38,076 nucleotides of DNA from Spongospora subterranea. Its lineage: Eukaryota > Endomyxa > Phytomyxea > Plasmodiophorida > Plasmodiophoridae. Below are positions 21,409 to 32,225 of this stretch, piece by piece. The stretch is taken from assembly GCA_900404475.1 (NCBI GenBank), contig OUQQ01000413.1:1-38076 (forward strand). Reading direction: 5' to 3'. The notes beneath the pieces are model-generated. The model did not search any database and had not been told where the DNA came from. It was given only the letters and a program-made list of their open reading frames with translations. Position 1 is the first letter of the stretch; each line of letters starts with the position of its first letter. Made by a program: the position numbers and the translations under genes.

Positions 21409-21960
21409 ATGAAGGAAGTTCTTCTTCTTTGGCAACAAAAGGTTACGATGTATCTATCAACTAACGACCTTGAGAGTTTCATTGAAGGACCTCTTGCCAG
21501 GCCATCAAGCAGGGAAGATTAACAAGCTGATAAGAAGGCCAAATCGATCATCTGCACTTGTTTATCTGATTGCCTCCTCAGCAGCGTTATTACTGAACCA
21601 AACGCACACGCTGTCTGGGTGAAGATACAGAACTTATTCCAGAAGAAATCACGAGCGACGCGTACACGATTGGTGAAGGATTTCTGGAACCTCACAAAAG
21701 GAAGCTCATCTATTGCCAACTATGCATCTGCCATCCAAAGTTCATCTACGAGGCTTTACAATGCCGGAAAAATATTAAGTGATGATGATCTCATTGACAT
21801 ACTACTTTCCAGAAGAATTCGATCCCATTATCATTAAGCTTACCGATGATCCAAAATTTCAGGACGTTATCTCAGAACTGGTTAATCATGAGGCTCAGCT
21901 TCTATCGCGTCAATACGAGATTCCACCATACCCCATTTGCTGGCGATGAACATACGAGGC
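21409..21960 (+). pseudogene. copia gag remnant
   Basis: Frames contain the UBN2-like pattern of a W-x(2)-K-x-M/T opening, AHAVWVKIQNLFQKKS and LVKDFWNLTKGSSSIANYA. A stop codon near 21521 and a shift near 21800-21840 split it into at least three frames. Confidence 0.7.
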
Positions 21961-22766
21961 AATCAAAAGGCACAGTCGTACAAATGCTCCTACCATCGTT
22001 CTAACTCTCATTCCGATAGCGAGTGCTGGGCTCAACATCCTGAGAAACGTCTTAAATATCGTCAATACAAAAAAGAGGGAAAGGCCAGTTCATCTTATCC
22101 CCCGATTACTACCCAAATTGCTTGTTCCGCAATTCGTAACTACACGCTGACAAACTCCTCGTGGGTGATCGACTCAGGCTGCACAGCAATTAGTGTGGGC
22201 CACACTAAATTTTGTAACCAGTGTAGCATCTTTAGATTTAAATGTCGCCTAGTAGTCCAAGGCGCCTGGCAAAGGAACGGAGTGGATTTTGATAAGACCT
22301 GCGCTCCACTAATTTGAAGTGATATTCTGAGGCTGATATTCAAACTGCTTGTGGAGATTCCAGGATAAGATACGTACAGACCTGCGTTCTTATATGGAAC
22401 ACTGAACGAATTGTCAAACTGCAGAAATCCTCTATTGATTGAAGCAGGTTCCCCGAGAATGGCACAAAGCAATCGATTGATACCTAAAAGAGCAATTAGA
22501 TTTCACAAAAATCAAATTTAAAAACATGTTTCTACGTTAAAAGACCAGATTCAAAGTTTCTCATACTTGGACTGTATGTTGATGATATGGCTCGGATTGG
22601 ACACAAAGAATTAAGTGCATCAACAAGAATGGAGCTTCACAAACAATCTAAAATCACTGCAGCGAATGGCGATATATAAAAATGCATTGAGATTGATCGG
22701 ATCGATCATCGAAGCATCATTCTACATCAAGGCAGCTATATACAGGAAATATCAACTAGAAGCGGA

Positions 22767-23333
22767 ATGAAAGAGTGTAATCCAGTGGCAACCCCGATGG
22801 TCGAAGGGATAAAATTAACAAACGCAATGTGCACCAAAGACGAGGCAGAAAGAAGGCAATTGGAGCAGATCGACCGAGGAATCGATTATAGGCAGATTGT
22901 GGGAAGTCTGTTATATTTACAATTGACGAGACAGGACGTTGCGTTTGCAGTCGCCATTCTAAGCAAGTTCGTCATCAACCCAGGCAACGATCACTATATT
23001 GCACTCAAGCGAGTGTTAAGATACCTGAAAGGAACATCAGGGCATGGATTACTGTTTGAGAAATCGAACGAACATAGGCCTATTCAGATTCCGAATGGGC
23101 AGGCGATCAAGATAGTTTCAGATTCATGTCAGGACATGCAGTCAGCTTTTGCCAACAACCAGCAAAACTGTACTGCACAACTTTCGTGTGAAGCAGAGAC
23201 GGTAGCACTATCAATGGCATCAACTGCAGTCATCGCTTTACGGAACGTACTCGAGGAATTGGGCTTCAAGCAAGTCAATCCGACAACGATATATTGTGAC
23301 AATACTGGAGCCAATATCTTTTGCCGAAGATGA
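22767..23333 (+). pseudogene. copia RT C-terminus / RNase H remnant
   Basis: 188-codon frame. Family motifs: YRQIVGSLLYLQLTRQD, ALKRVLRYLKGTSGHGL, IVSDSCQD (active-site Asp region), SCEAETVALSMA (the copia RNase H 'S.aEaEy.a' equivalent) and IYCDNTGA. The frame shifts after FCRR; the KHINIR-type and DNIADVFTKPF motifs lie in another frame up to about 23480. Confidence 0.85.
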
Positions 23334-23527
23334 AGAACAACGCTCAAAAAGCAACATATCAATATTAGGAAATACTATGTTATTCGTGATCACGTTCTTA
23401 AAGAAGGAATTTTCCCACAACAAATCTCCACAAATGACAATATTGCCGATGTATTTACCAAACCTTTCGGTAAAACGAATTTCATTTTATTTCGGAACCT
23501 CCTAAGTGTCGTTCCGAGGGGGCGAGT

Positions 23528-23729
23528 TGAAGACATATATGTACAACTGGTTTCGCATCTCAATCCTGATTTCCCTTTCGTGTTGATATTTACGTGGTGA
23601 TGACGTATGTACCGTACTCTTTCAACAGGTAATTTACTTTGTACATGATCATTTTCACGGCTACTGGATATTGAACACACTGCCCGGGTTTGCGATTATA
23701 CTGCCAACAGTACATATATTTGAGTATCA
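23528..23729 (+). repeat. Probable 3' LTR of the copia element
   Basis: Follows the polypurine-like GAGGGGGCGAG. Begins TGAAGACATATATGTAC and ends GTACATATATTTGAGTATCA, so the ends are TG...CA and share an inverted ATATATGTAC-type core. About 202 bases. The right boundary is uncertain because the similarity to 15258-15464 continues about 16 bases beyond it. Confidence 0.55.
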
Positions 23730-23745
23730 AATTGTTTAAGAATTT

Positions 23746-24180
23746 GCATCGAGATTACAAATGTGTATCTTTGCCTTTTTGGGCCTACCTTCTGATCAAC
23801 TGGTTTGCCAAACAGCGTAATAACGGATACGCTCTCGTCGCGACCACGTTTACCTCCTTGTCCGAGGAGCAGAAGGGCATCATCCTCGTCCGACACGTTT
23901 TCATGAGTCCGGTGAAAAAACGAGTATCGACCAGGTACTTGGAACGGAAGGAGTATATCAATACAAATACTGCTATTGTGAGGTCGTCAAACAGTGGAGC
24001 CCATGGTCGGTCCTGTGTTTTGTCGAAATATGTTTTGAAGTTATCTATAGCTTCTTTTGTTTTGCCAATGATCCAGCGTAAATCTGTTTTTTCGTTGACA
24101 TTGCAGTGGGTCTCTGGCAGATTCACATTTCGCTCTACGTGCAGCCGTTGTTCTGTTATGTCTGGTGTTGCTCCTGACAT
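23746..24180 (-). CDS. Duplicated sequence with possible spliced gene of unknown function
   Basis: 23746-23910 is a diverged copy of 16076-16240. On the minus strand a frame from 24180 (MSGATPDITEQRL..., polar then a hydrophobic IAVFVLIYSF segment) could splice near 23940 into a second frame (SDEDDALLLLGQGGKRGRD, ending at 23696 in a basic tail GPKRQR). The related 16.2-kb copy retains only the second part and has an in-frame stop. The plus-strand frame 23690-24184 is equally long. Function unknown. Confidence 0.25.
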
Positions 24181-24608
24181 CTGATACCTTCTGTTGATTT
24201 CAACATGTCGGTGTCATCGTGGTGCGGGTTCCCGTTATATTCAGTAGATCGTTAAGTGTCAAACATTTTACGCTTATCCAAGTACACGATTTCTAACCGA
24301 GAAGAGAACTCACAAATGTTCTGAGTGGGTTGTTCTCTATACGGGGTGGAATCTTTTGGCATTCTCCACTTAACGATCATATCTTGTGGTTGACGACTCC
24401 AACCAATCATTTGGCACAATTTCAATGGACATCAATCGAGAGCGACTGGCGTAGCCTATGGATGAGGGATCTGTGGACTCCATATCTGCATCTTTGGCCA
24501 ATATTCCAGAGAATCCAACGATTTGAGCGGAGAACAGTTGAGATGACTATAACAGATCAAGGATTTGAACCTGTGAATATTTGCTAAACCCATCAAGTTT
24601 ATTTGAAC
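24181..24608. repeat. 3' flank of Cys-rich copy 2
   Basis: The part from about 24390 is the counterpart of 16370-16618. The part before that has no recognised content. Confidence 0.5.
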
Positions 24609-26601
24609 TCATCTAGTTTCACGAGTCTTTAGAGGGCCAGTTTTATCTAACGGTCTGATGATGCGCTCATATCGACAGATATCTGATCCCTTTGTTCCTG
24701 CTCCAGGACAGCATTTGCGACTGAACATGGTGTACGATATTGATTCTCCCCATCTCCGAACAAATTCCGAAATGTTTCCAGCGCAGTGACGATATAAACA
24801 ATTGCAGACAGGACGAACGAATTTGCAGATAAAAGAAGATACACCCTGATGGGACGGTTTTGATGACTGTGCCCTCGCAATCACGAGCCGCTCATCCTCT
24901 TCGAGAATTTTGGAAAACATTTTGACGAGGTCTCGGGTTTGTGAGCCGCTAAGAGTAAATTCTGCTGGAATATCGATCGATTCGCAAGGATGGATCTTCA
25001 AGCCATGACAATGCATTGTGTTGAATCGCGAATGTCGGAATTGATGGCCCCATTTTCCAATCCATACATTTAAATCTTGGCCACAGTGATGAACCCAGCA
25101 CCCCCAGACGGCTTTCGCAGCCCGGTAATAAAAATTTTGAAAACGACGTCGAATCTTACGGTCACCAGATCGGTATCTCCGGATGAATTCCCTACACAGT
25201 TTGATTTTTTCAATACAGTTTTTTGATTTCAAAACAGCACCAATAATAGCATCGAGGTCCATTAAATCGGACTTGTATCTGAAAACATAGATGTTCATCA
25301 ATTTTTGTAAAAACACAGCGTATGAAAACCTTTCGTCAGGGTTGAAGATTTTTGTTGTCCTCAGATAACCGCAGGTGTGATGATCTGATCCAAGACCGGG
25401 GCAGCATTTTTGTTTGAAGTTACGGTGGTCAAAACACGGGCCCCAACGTGTCTGGAACAGGGCGATGTCTTTGTCGCAACATATTATCAGACAATGAAGG
25501 ACGGGTGTGCACGTGACCTGGAGACACGAAAACACCTCACGACTGATATTGTCGAGCAGCACGCTGGACGAGACCAGCTTGAAAAAAAAATTCGAAATAA
25601 GGATCAGTTTTTGCAGGGTGCTGGTTGCCTTTTCGATACGCTGAAGAAAATCGATGGTATATTGCCCGACCACAAATGTGTCATCCGGCGCCGACTTTCC
25701 GACAAACAGTAGTTCCGACATAAACTCGACCTCGGATGGGTTCGGCTCCTTTCCCTAAGCAGACGATCACGTTTGTGATCAGACAGAGTGGACCACAACA
25801 GTACTGACCAGGAACACACAGAGGCTATCATAGTCTTTGACCTCATCCAGGTCGTTCATGAGCGGCAAGAGGATTGTCAATTCCTCCAAGTCTTGCCCTT
25901 GAAAGAACAACCTTTTTTTGAGTGCACTAAGCTCCGGAAATTGGTAATTGCGATTCTCGGCAATCAACTTCTCACGAACGCCATCAAGCTGATATTCCGG
26001 ATTAGTCGTCGTTTGGTGACAATCGTTGCGGCAATCGAATTTGTTGCCGTCTACGCTGGAAATTGACTGTTGACCATCAAAACTGATATGCCATGTATCA
26101 ATTGAACTCGTGCTCGGGTTTCCATCCTAAGACAAACTTAGCAAACCGAACCACAATTTGAGCATGAACTGAACGGCTAAGTTTTTCGAAGGAATTTCAT
26201 CAAACCCATGGGCGTTTGTGTTAGTGGGCACGAGATTATCTCGAAAGTCTTTGGAGGGCAAAATTTCGGAATTAATCGGAATTCGATTCGAATTGTTCAG
26301 GCAATCGAGATTCTGGTCATCTAATCTCAACTGTTGAGAATCAATACTGATATGGGATGCGCCAACTATTGAACCCGTGATCGTGTCCAATTCCTAAAAA
26401 CACATTGAGCAAACCGAATCACGATTTCAACATGAATTTGATGGCTACAATAATCGAATAACTTTCACCAAACTGGTCGACACGATTGATATCGGGAAAA
26501 TCAAACTCCAACAAGGAATCGCCTTGCATCAACTGTTGATCCCATGTCATCGAATATTCAAATGCTGGAAACTGTATACTGTGGGTGTCGCCAAGGATCA
26601 T
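24609..26601 (-). CDS. Modular Cys-rich protein, copy 2 (unknown family)
   Basis: Exons 26601-26449, 26393-26175, 26126-25809, 25754-24609; introns 55, 48 and 54 nt, all phase 0 at the same positions as copy 1; 611 aa. The start differs: the ATG used by copy 1 is ATA here, so MILGDTH eight codons later is the first Met. Exon 2 is seven codons longer than in copy 1 (extra VGASHIS before the IDSQQ core), which makes its module more like exon 3. In exon 1 the FDC of the module is FDF. Exon 4 keeps all three Cys/His/Trp units (TRWGPCF, GKWGHQF, RRWGESI; CCPGLG, CHGLKIHPC, CCPGAG). A stop that would arise by reading through intron 3 confirms that the intron must be removed. All frames remain open despite clear nucleotide divergence from copy 1, which argues for function. 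Confidence 0.7.
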
Positions 26602-27332
26602 TGCCCACTCCTGCGACAGAGATATGGCGTCCTGAATGACTCAATGTTTTTGATTAGGAGCGACGTTCCCTGATCCATACCGTTGAAGTGGAGGAGGCGA
26701 TTGTTGGGGCGAGATAGGCCTGACAAGAGCCAAGCGGATTGGCCTCACCAGGTTCAGATCCGATTGTCGAAGATCGAGTCGTCCCGATCGCCACAATCAG
26801 CAATCCCAACATGTTGAGGGCACACATTGGAGAAATGGCGCAGGGCACACATTGGAGAAATGGCGCAAAAGTAGTGCCGTTCGCCAAGTGGCAACGATGA
26901 GTTCTGAGTCAACGATAAGACGAACCGCTCATGGTGTCGCCGTGTCGTCATTGAATGAGACGAACGGCTCTAGGTGTCGTATAAGAAGGACCGAAGACAT
27001 GTTCCTTAAGTTCTCTTCAAATTCAGATACCCGATTGTCCCCTTCAAACTATTCAACTTTCCTGCTCCTTCATATGTCAACTCTCGTCTTGTGAATCCCC
27101 ATCGCCATCAACGTATCATCTGATCGTCAATGTTCCAAATCAGATATTCCCTTCATCAGCGTTGCCTTCGGAACCGGACACCAATCTGATGTGATGATCT
27201 GGGTGCCCCATCTCCTATATCTCTCCTTGTTCACCGGTTTCCGTCGATAAAAGCTTCGACAGGATCTCAACAGCAAGTTTTCGCGCTGCTGCGGGTGGTA
27301 GAGGCGTTTTAATGATCTAGGGTGTTCCTCTA
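26602..27332. repeat. Diverged 5' flank copy of the Cys-rich gene
   Basis: Counterpart of 18610-19270 and 19854-20515. It contains a 25-bp tandem duplication at about 26817-26866 (AGGGCACACATTGGAGAAAT repeated) that the other copies lack. Similarity stops near GAGGCGTTTTAATGATCTAG. Confidence 0.8.
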
Positions 27333-27429
27333 TCAATTGTTGAGACGGTGGTGATCTGTGAATATGCCCTATAAACGCATCAAGTATTCCACAATGGTCC
27401 AGTATTAGTGTTTTACTGTGGATATCGTA

Positions 27430-28930
27430 TATGTATGAAGCACCTTTGAATATGAACAATAGCAATGTAAATGTTGACGACATTACACAATGGAAACATG
27501 GCACTTCTAAAAAAGAGGTCGCTGATAAACAACAAGAAAGCAGCAGCGAACTATATAAATGGTGCAAGGACAACAAAATTAACTGTTTAATAAACACGCA
27601 GATTCAGACAAAATAGTGTTGATGGAAATGGCAAAATCCATAGAGCGACAACAATGAAATACCTTGGGGCTAATCTCTTGACAAATCCAGCTTGCAACAA
27701 ATCACCAATTCTGAATGACATGACAGAATCGGCAACCGACATTTGACGACGCTTGCAAGTTTTTAAAGCACCACGTTCAGACCAATTCTAATAGCATATA
27801 ATGATTACATGAGAACCCATTTACAGGATCATTAAAAAATGTATCGACACCAAAGCGCAACCACAATGACGGTTTAGCCGCGCGCGTCAAAGGATCACAA
27901 CTGGGACAGGACTACACCAAATGAGACCAAATGTCTCCACTTGGCGAAGTCTGGAAATCTCTCAGAGAGAGAGTCCCGAATGGATACAAAACCATTCATG
28001 TAAAGGTAGATATTGCAGCAAACATTCTAGAAGCTCTTTATACAGTAAATTACCACAAATCCACTCGAAAGGAGGCAATTGCAAAGCACGAAAAAATCGA
28101 ACTTCTTCCTCGTGACCCGGATGTAGAAATATGGACTGATGGCAGTTGAACCAACGGGAAAAAGGGGGTACTGCTGCCCTCATTTGCTATAAAAACACCA
28201 ATGTGAAGCGGAAAATCACAATCAGGAGAAGTCGCAAATCAAACTGGGTCGCAAAATCACCTCGAGTTACGAAGTCGAGATAATTGCATTACAAGTTGGT
28301 CTAGAACTGGCCATAGAGAAGAAATTCACAAACAGAACGATCCACATAATAACAGACTCGTTATGGTGGGTGAGATATGCATTTGTGGCAGACTCTGCTC
28401 GACTGTTAGCGATATTATCCCGTCGCAATCAGATTCACATTCACTACATTCCACGTCATGTCCACCAAACAAGTGACACATCTGACAATGACAACTCAAC
28501 AGCAATACGACGAAGCAATGAAATTGATCAACTAGCAAAGAATACGGCGAATATTGGGACCAAAATAGAGCATGAACCATTTTTGTAATCTTTCAATCTT
28601 CAACTAAAGAAATACGAAACAGTTCTCTTAAAACAGTACCTGAAAGCGAAGATCAAATGCAGTCACCTCCCAAACAACCCAGATAGAGACCCGTTTCGCA
28701 AACTACCACGTGAATCGACGCCACACATGCTGTAATCAACAGAGCACGAACTGGACATAGCAGATGCAGACAACACCTCAACAACATTGGAATGGAAGAC
28801 ACGACCAAGTGCAGACACTGCGAACAAACATCCCGAAACAATCGAACACCACGTAATACATTTGCGAAATATTCAAGAGCCGACTTAAGAAATGCAGACG
28901 ACTCAACAAGACGCTCCCGATAACTACGTT
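27430..28930 (+). mobile_element. Decayed LINE-type element 3' half with RNase H
   Basis: Plus-strand fragments in the usual order of a non-LTR retrotransposon C terminus: an RT thumb-like ELYKWCKDNKINCLIN, a MKYLGANLLTNPAC segment (the 'KYLGv.l' motif), then an RNase H domain with EIWTDGS (28126-28146) and HIITDSLWW (about 28342-28368), and YIPRHVHQTSDT with a following DQLAKNTA (the 'vPgH.gi.gNe.AD.lA' equivalent). Stops and shifts interrupt it repeatedly (TGA directly after EIWTDGS). The 5' half and the endonuclease are absent. Confidence 0.7.
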
Positions 28931-29284
28931 CAACACACCAATTTGGAGCTATGAAAGCGCAAAGCTGAAAAATCAGACTGGTTCATCTACAGTAGATAAC
29001 TACGATCTTACCACATGGCCTTTAATGAATGTGGGAGAGTGACCTGGCTGGCAGTGAACTCGATAACTCTGGATAGGCAATGTAATCGGGTGGGGCAGAT
29101 CCCATTCGGTGGGGCTGGTCTAATAGGCTCTTTCAGTGGATACTCAAACTACTTGTAGCGGCCAGGGGGAAGTAGGGAAACACCTGGTAATACACAGGAA
29201 TACCCGACCAATAAGAACCCGCGAACATCTGTATACCATACCATACAACATCAAGTGTATTTGACCTGATCTAGTTTGTTGAGT
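28931..29284. other. No gene recognised
   Basis: About 350 bases between LINE debris and the next Cys-rich fragment. A short internal repetition of GG(T/C)GGGGC(A/T) occurs near 29090-29120. It may be the 3' tail of the LINE. Confidence 0.35.
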
Positions 29285-29915
29285 CGTTAGAGGGTCAACT
29301 CTAATCTAATCTTGTGATGACCGCGAATCGTATCGACAGATATCAAATCTCTATGTTCCAGCTCCAGGACAGCATTTGCGACTTAATTTCATTTAGATAC
29401 TGATTCTCCCCATCTCCGAACAATTCCGACATGTTCCAGCGCAGTGACGATATAAACAATTGCAGACAGGACGAACGTATTTGCTAATAAAAGAGGATAA
29501 ATACAGATTGACCGGTCACGTTGACTGTGTCTTCGCAATCACGAACTGTTCACACTCTTCGAGAGTCTTGGTAAACGATTGGAGGAGGTCTCGGGTTAAT
29601 TTACGGCGAAGAATCAATCTTGCTGGAATATCAAATTGACTTTGCTTCGATTCGCAAGGATGGATCTTCGAGCCATGACATTTCATTGTACTGAATCGCG
29701 AATGTCGGAATTGATGGCCCCATTTTCCAATCCATTTATTTATATCTTGGCCACAGTGATGAACCCAGCACCCCCAAATGGAATTCGCAGACCGGTAATA
29801 AAAACTTTGAAAACGACGTCGACCCCTAAAAGGCCACCTGATCGATATTCTCCATGAATTCCCTAAGCAGATTGAGTCTTTAAATCGAGTCTTTTGACTT
29901 AAAAAACAGTACCAA
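29285..29915 (-). pseudogene. Broken third copy of the Cys-rich gene (exon 4 part)
   Basis: Matches the second and third Cys/His/Trp units of exon 4 in copies 1 and 2 (FYYRSANSIWGCWVHHCG, IGKWGHQFRHSRF). A codon that is ATA in copy 1 is TGA here (near 29518), and further single-base losses around 29385-29440 break the third unit. The first unit and exons 1-3 are missing. The upstream ORF continuation to 30040 is unrelated sequence. Confidence 0.85.
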
Positions 29916-30694
29916 AATAGCAAAAAAACAGCACAATCGCTGTCGGCGGTTTGGGCTCCATGCGTTCGGACAGTTGATTTCCTCGCTGTGCTTCGCGCAC
30001 GGGATGGTGTCACATGTCGACAGATTCCTCGTTCAATCAAAGTGCATTTGACCTGAAGTTGAGAATGAATGAACGCGTCCCCCTCAGGATTTAAAAGGAA
30101 TCAACTGCAGAGGTGTTCGTCGCGTCCTATCGCAACGACCGTCAATCCTCTAAAAATTCGAACGCTGCGGCTAAGGCTTGACCCGAATGCACCTTGATGC
30201 CAAATGCAATGGCACATCAATCCTTCCTGTATCATCAAAGATAGTTTTTCTTGCCAATGTCCATAGACCGATTGTCGCGACGATATCGACAGAAATCGGC
30301 AGCGCACGACAGGTTTGTCAATGGGCAGGAATGAATGATCCTCAACACCGCTCAGGTTCCCCCGACCCGATCACGTTCACCACATTTGTGGAGCGTGCTT
30401 GGGGGGTGAACCTCCTCTCCAATTAGACCGAAAGAACTGATCGTAGACTCTCCACATCATTCGCTTTCGTGAGGACAACGCACATATATATGTCATCAGC
30501 GCCGTGTCCATGGCGCAAGTAACGATGACTGTGAATTGTTTCCAAACTTCGTCGCCACTTCGGCTCGTTGCGAATTCGACTCAAACTTGTTAACCCCATA
30601 GCATTGTTGAGCGGTCGTTTGCCGAATGGTGGCTTTGGGGACTCCAGAGATCGAGGTGATACTATAAAGCTGACATCACATTGAGAGTCGGGTG
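29916..30694. other. No gene recognised
   Basis: About 780 bases with short frames on both strands only. It joins the pseudogene to the next repeat fragment and is probably island debris. Confidence 0.4.
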
Positions 30695-31012
30695 GTCGGC
30701 ACCGTCATTGCGTCTCTCAAATTCATTTTCGTCAGGAGTAACTAGTGGACGGTTTGCCATCTCGGGCCAATGGCCCTATTACCTTGGTGCGATGCCAATG
30801 GCGAAAGATCGTCATAATTAGCAAAAACCAGAGCAGCAGCAACCTTTACCTAACGGCATCTGTATCGCCTCTTGAAGAGTCGCCATTGCCAAAAAACCAT
30901 GGCCAGTTACTTCCATCATTATAAACGCGTACTTCACAATCATTTCCCATCCAAAGTGCATGATCATTTCCTGCAACGAGCGAAATTCTTTTCGCGAATA
31001 TTTATTGACAGT
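30695..31012. repeat. Distal fragment of the 1.1-kb repeat
   Basis: Matches 19311-19640 and 20563-20893 (shared ATTGCGTCTC, CATCTCGGGCCAATGGCCC, CTTGAAGAGTCGCCATTG and GCGAATATTTATTGA), with several indels. On the minus strand it is open for 78 codons, whereas the other copies carry a stop after MIMHF. It marks the right edge of the island, about 75 bases from the MIS12 stop. Confidence 0.8.
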
Positions 31013-31085
31013 ATGCAGCAAATTCATTGACGTTTTGGAGAGAGAAGTGGCCATTGGGAAACCGAAAGCTGTCTATGCAAATACT

Positions 31086-31953
31086 TTAATTCACGGATGC
31101 AATAACCACAGACAGAGCCCAACCTCTTGGCGAAAAAATCCGTTTAGGATCTCCAACCTCGGACGAAAGTTTCTCAACCTGAGCAGCGTGTGTTCTGACT
31201 TCTTGATCAACTTTAAGGCAAGCAGCTTGCAGGGTGGGCAGCTGTTCAGAGAAGGCTTCGACATCGGACATCATTTGGTCCAGACCGGAATATTGATTGT
31301 CCAAATACGAGAGTTTGGATTTGAGCATTCGATTGGCGACATCGGCGAACCTAATCTGCTTCCGCAGCGACATGTGTTCCTGGTCAAGCTCCTGTTCCTC
31401 TTGCGAAAGTTGTTGCAGCGCTGTTGTTCCGTTGGGTTCTTCCACCTTTTCCTATAAATGTGATATTGAATAAAAAACCGATGGGTACATCATCTGATTA
31501 CCTGGAATGGTGAATTGATCAGATCTTCTGGTAAACTCAAAATATTGCCTGACGAAAACGGTGTGTCAACGTTATTTCTTCACCACGAAAATAAGGGACG
31601 TGTTTTTTGGTCTGTTACCCATTGCATAGAGCTCCATCTTGTCGAAATTGACATCAAGAGCTTTGACGATCTTGGAATGAATAGCTTCAGCTACATCGGT
31701 AATTAACGGTGCATTAGGTTCTGGAAGTGACTGATTCATCGTCATTTCAAACGCATCGATGCCGTCACTGACGAACAATAAAGTGATTAACAAACTGTTG
31801 TCGGAAAATATCGCAGAAACAGCAGCTGAACCCAAGAACCAAAACCAAAAAGCAATACCATAAATAGGCGTGAGCGCAATTGAAGACATCATCCATGATG
31901 GCGGCCGGATGCACACGAAGAAGTGCATTTGAGGCTTCTAATCTGGCCTGCAT
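31086..31953 (-). CDS. MIS12: MIS12-like kinetochore protein
   Basis: Core subunit of the MIS12 (MIND) complex that links inner-kinetochore CENP-C/CENP-T to the NDC80 complex. Exons 31953-31859, 31767-31619, 31548-31502, 31451-31086; introns 91, 70 and 50 nt, phases 2, 1 and 0; 218 aa, against 205 in human. The N-terminal part fits the family: ALLRVHPAAIMDDVFNCAHA (equivalent of the 'gftP...i.iyia..dyl' helix), then DGIDAFE, a central FDKMELYAMGN and the tiny third exon ILSLPEDLINSPF, which matches the conserved 'nilLPed' loop. The rest is heptad-rich coiled coil (LSQEEQELDQEHMSLRKQ). The last about 20 residues (RIFSPRGWALS...) are not coiled coil and the true C terminus could differ. The start is the first ATG upstream of the conserved helix. 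Confidence 0.72.
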
Positions 31954-32225
31954 GGACTCGCGTACTTGATGAACGCGCCTGCCCTTGGCAATTGGCAAAA
32001 ACGGGACTGTCTGTTGGTCTCTACCAAGTCCAGTCCTGGTAGGGAATATCAGGGTGTCATCGTGCGCTCTCAGGCAAACCCTGTATATAACTGTGTACAC
32101 AGCCAAACTCTACAGTGGATTCGAATAAACCCTAATGACGCTGAGGTTGGGTCTGTGCGTCAAATATAAGCACCTGCCGGCCATGAAAATACACCCGGAA
32201 TTTCCGGTTTTTTCATGTTGTTTTA

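Larger units (their letters stand above)
21409..23729 (+). mobile_element. Internally deleted copia-type LTR retrotransposon
   Basis: Order of fragments on the plus strand: gag (UBN2-type, about 21409-21835, broken by a stop near 21521), a His/Cys zinc-knuckle-like CSYHRSNSHSDSECW, a protease core WVIDSGCTAISV (about 22165-22200), then directly a reverse-transcriptase piece CRLVVQGAWQRNGVDF, the RT catalytic LYVDD (22572-22586), RNase H (22767-23330), the IADVFTKPF tail, a purine tract (23516-23526) and an LTR-like end. Integrase is missing: protease passes straight into RT. Several frames are broken, so the copy cannot move on its own. No matching 5' LTR is adjacent. Confidence 0.85.

Noticed and set aside
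31440..32106. Separate small genes at 31572-31928 and 31765-32106
   Set aside because: These frames contain MIS12 exons plus read-through introns; splicing joins them into one 218-aa protein with the expected order of motifs.
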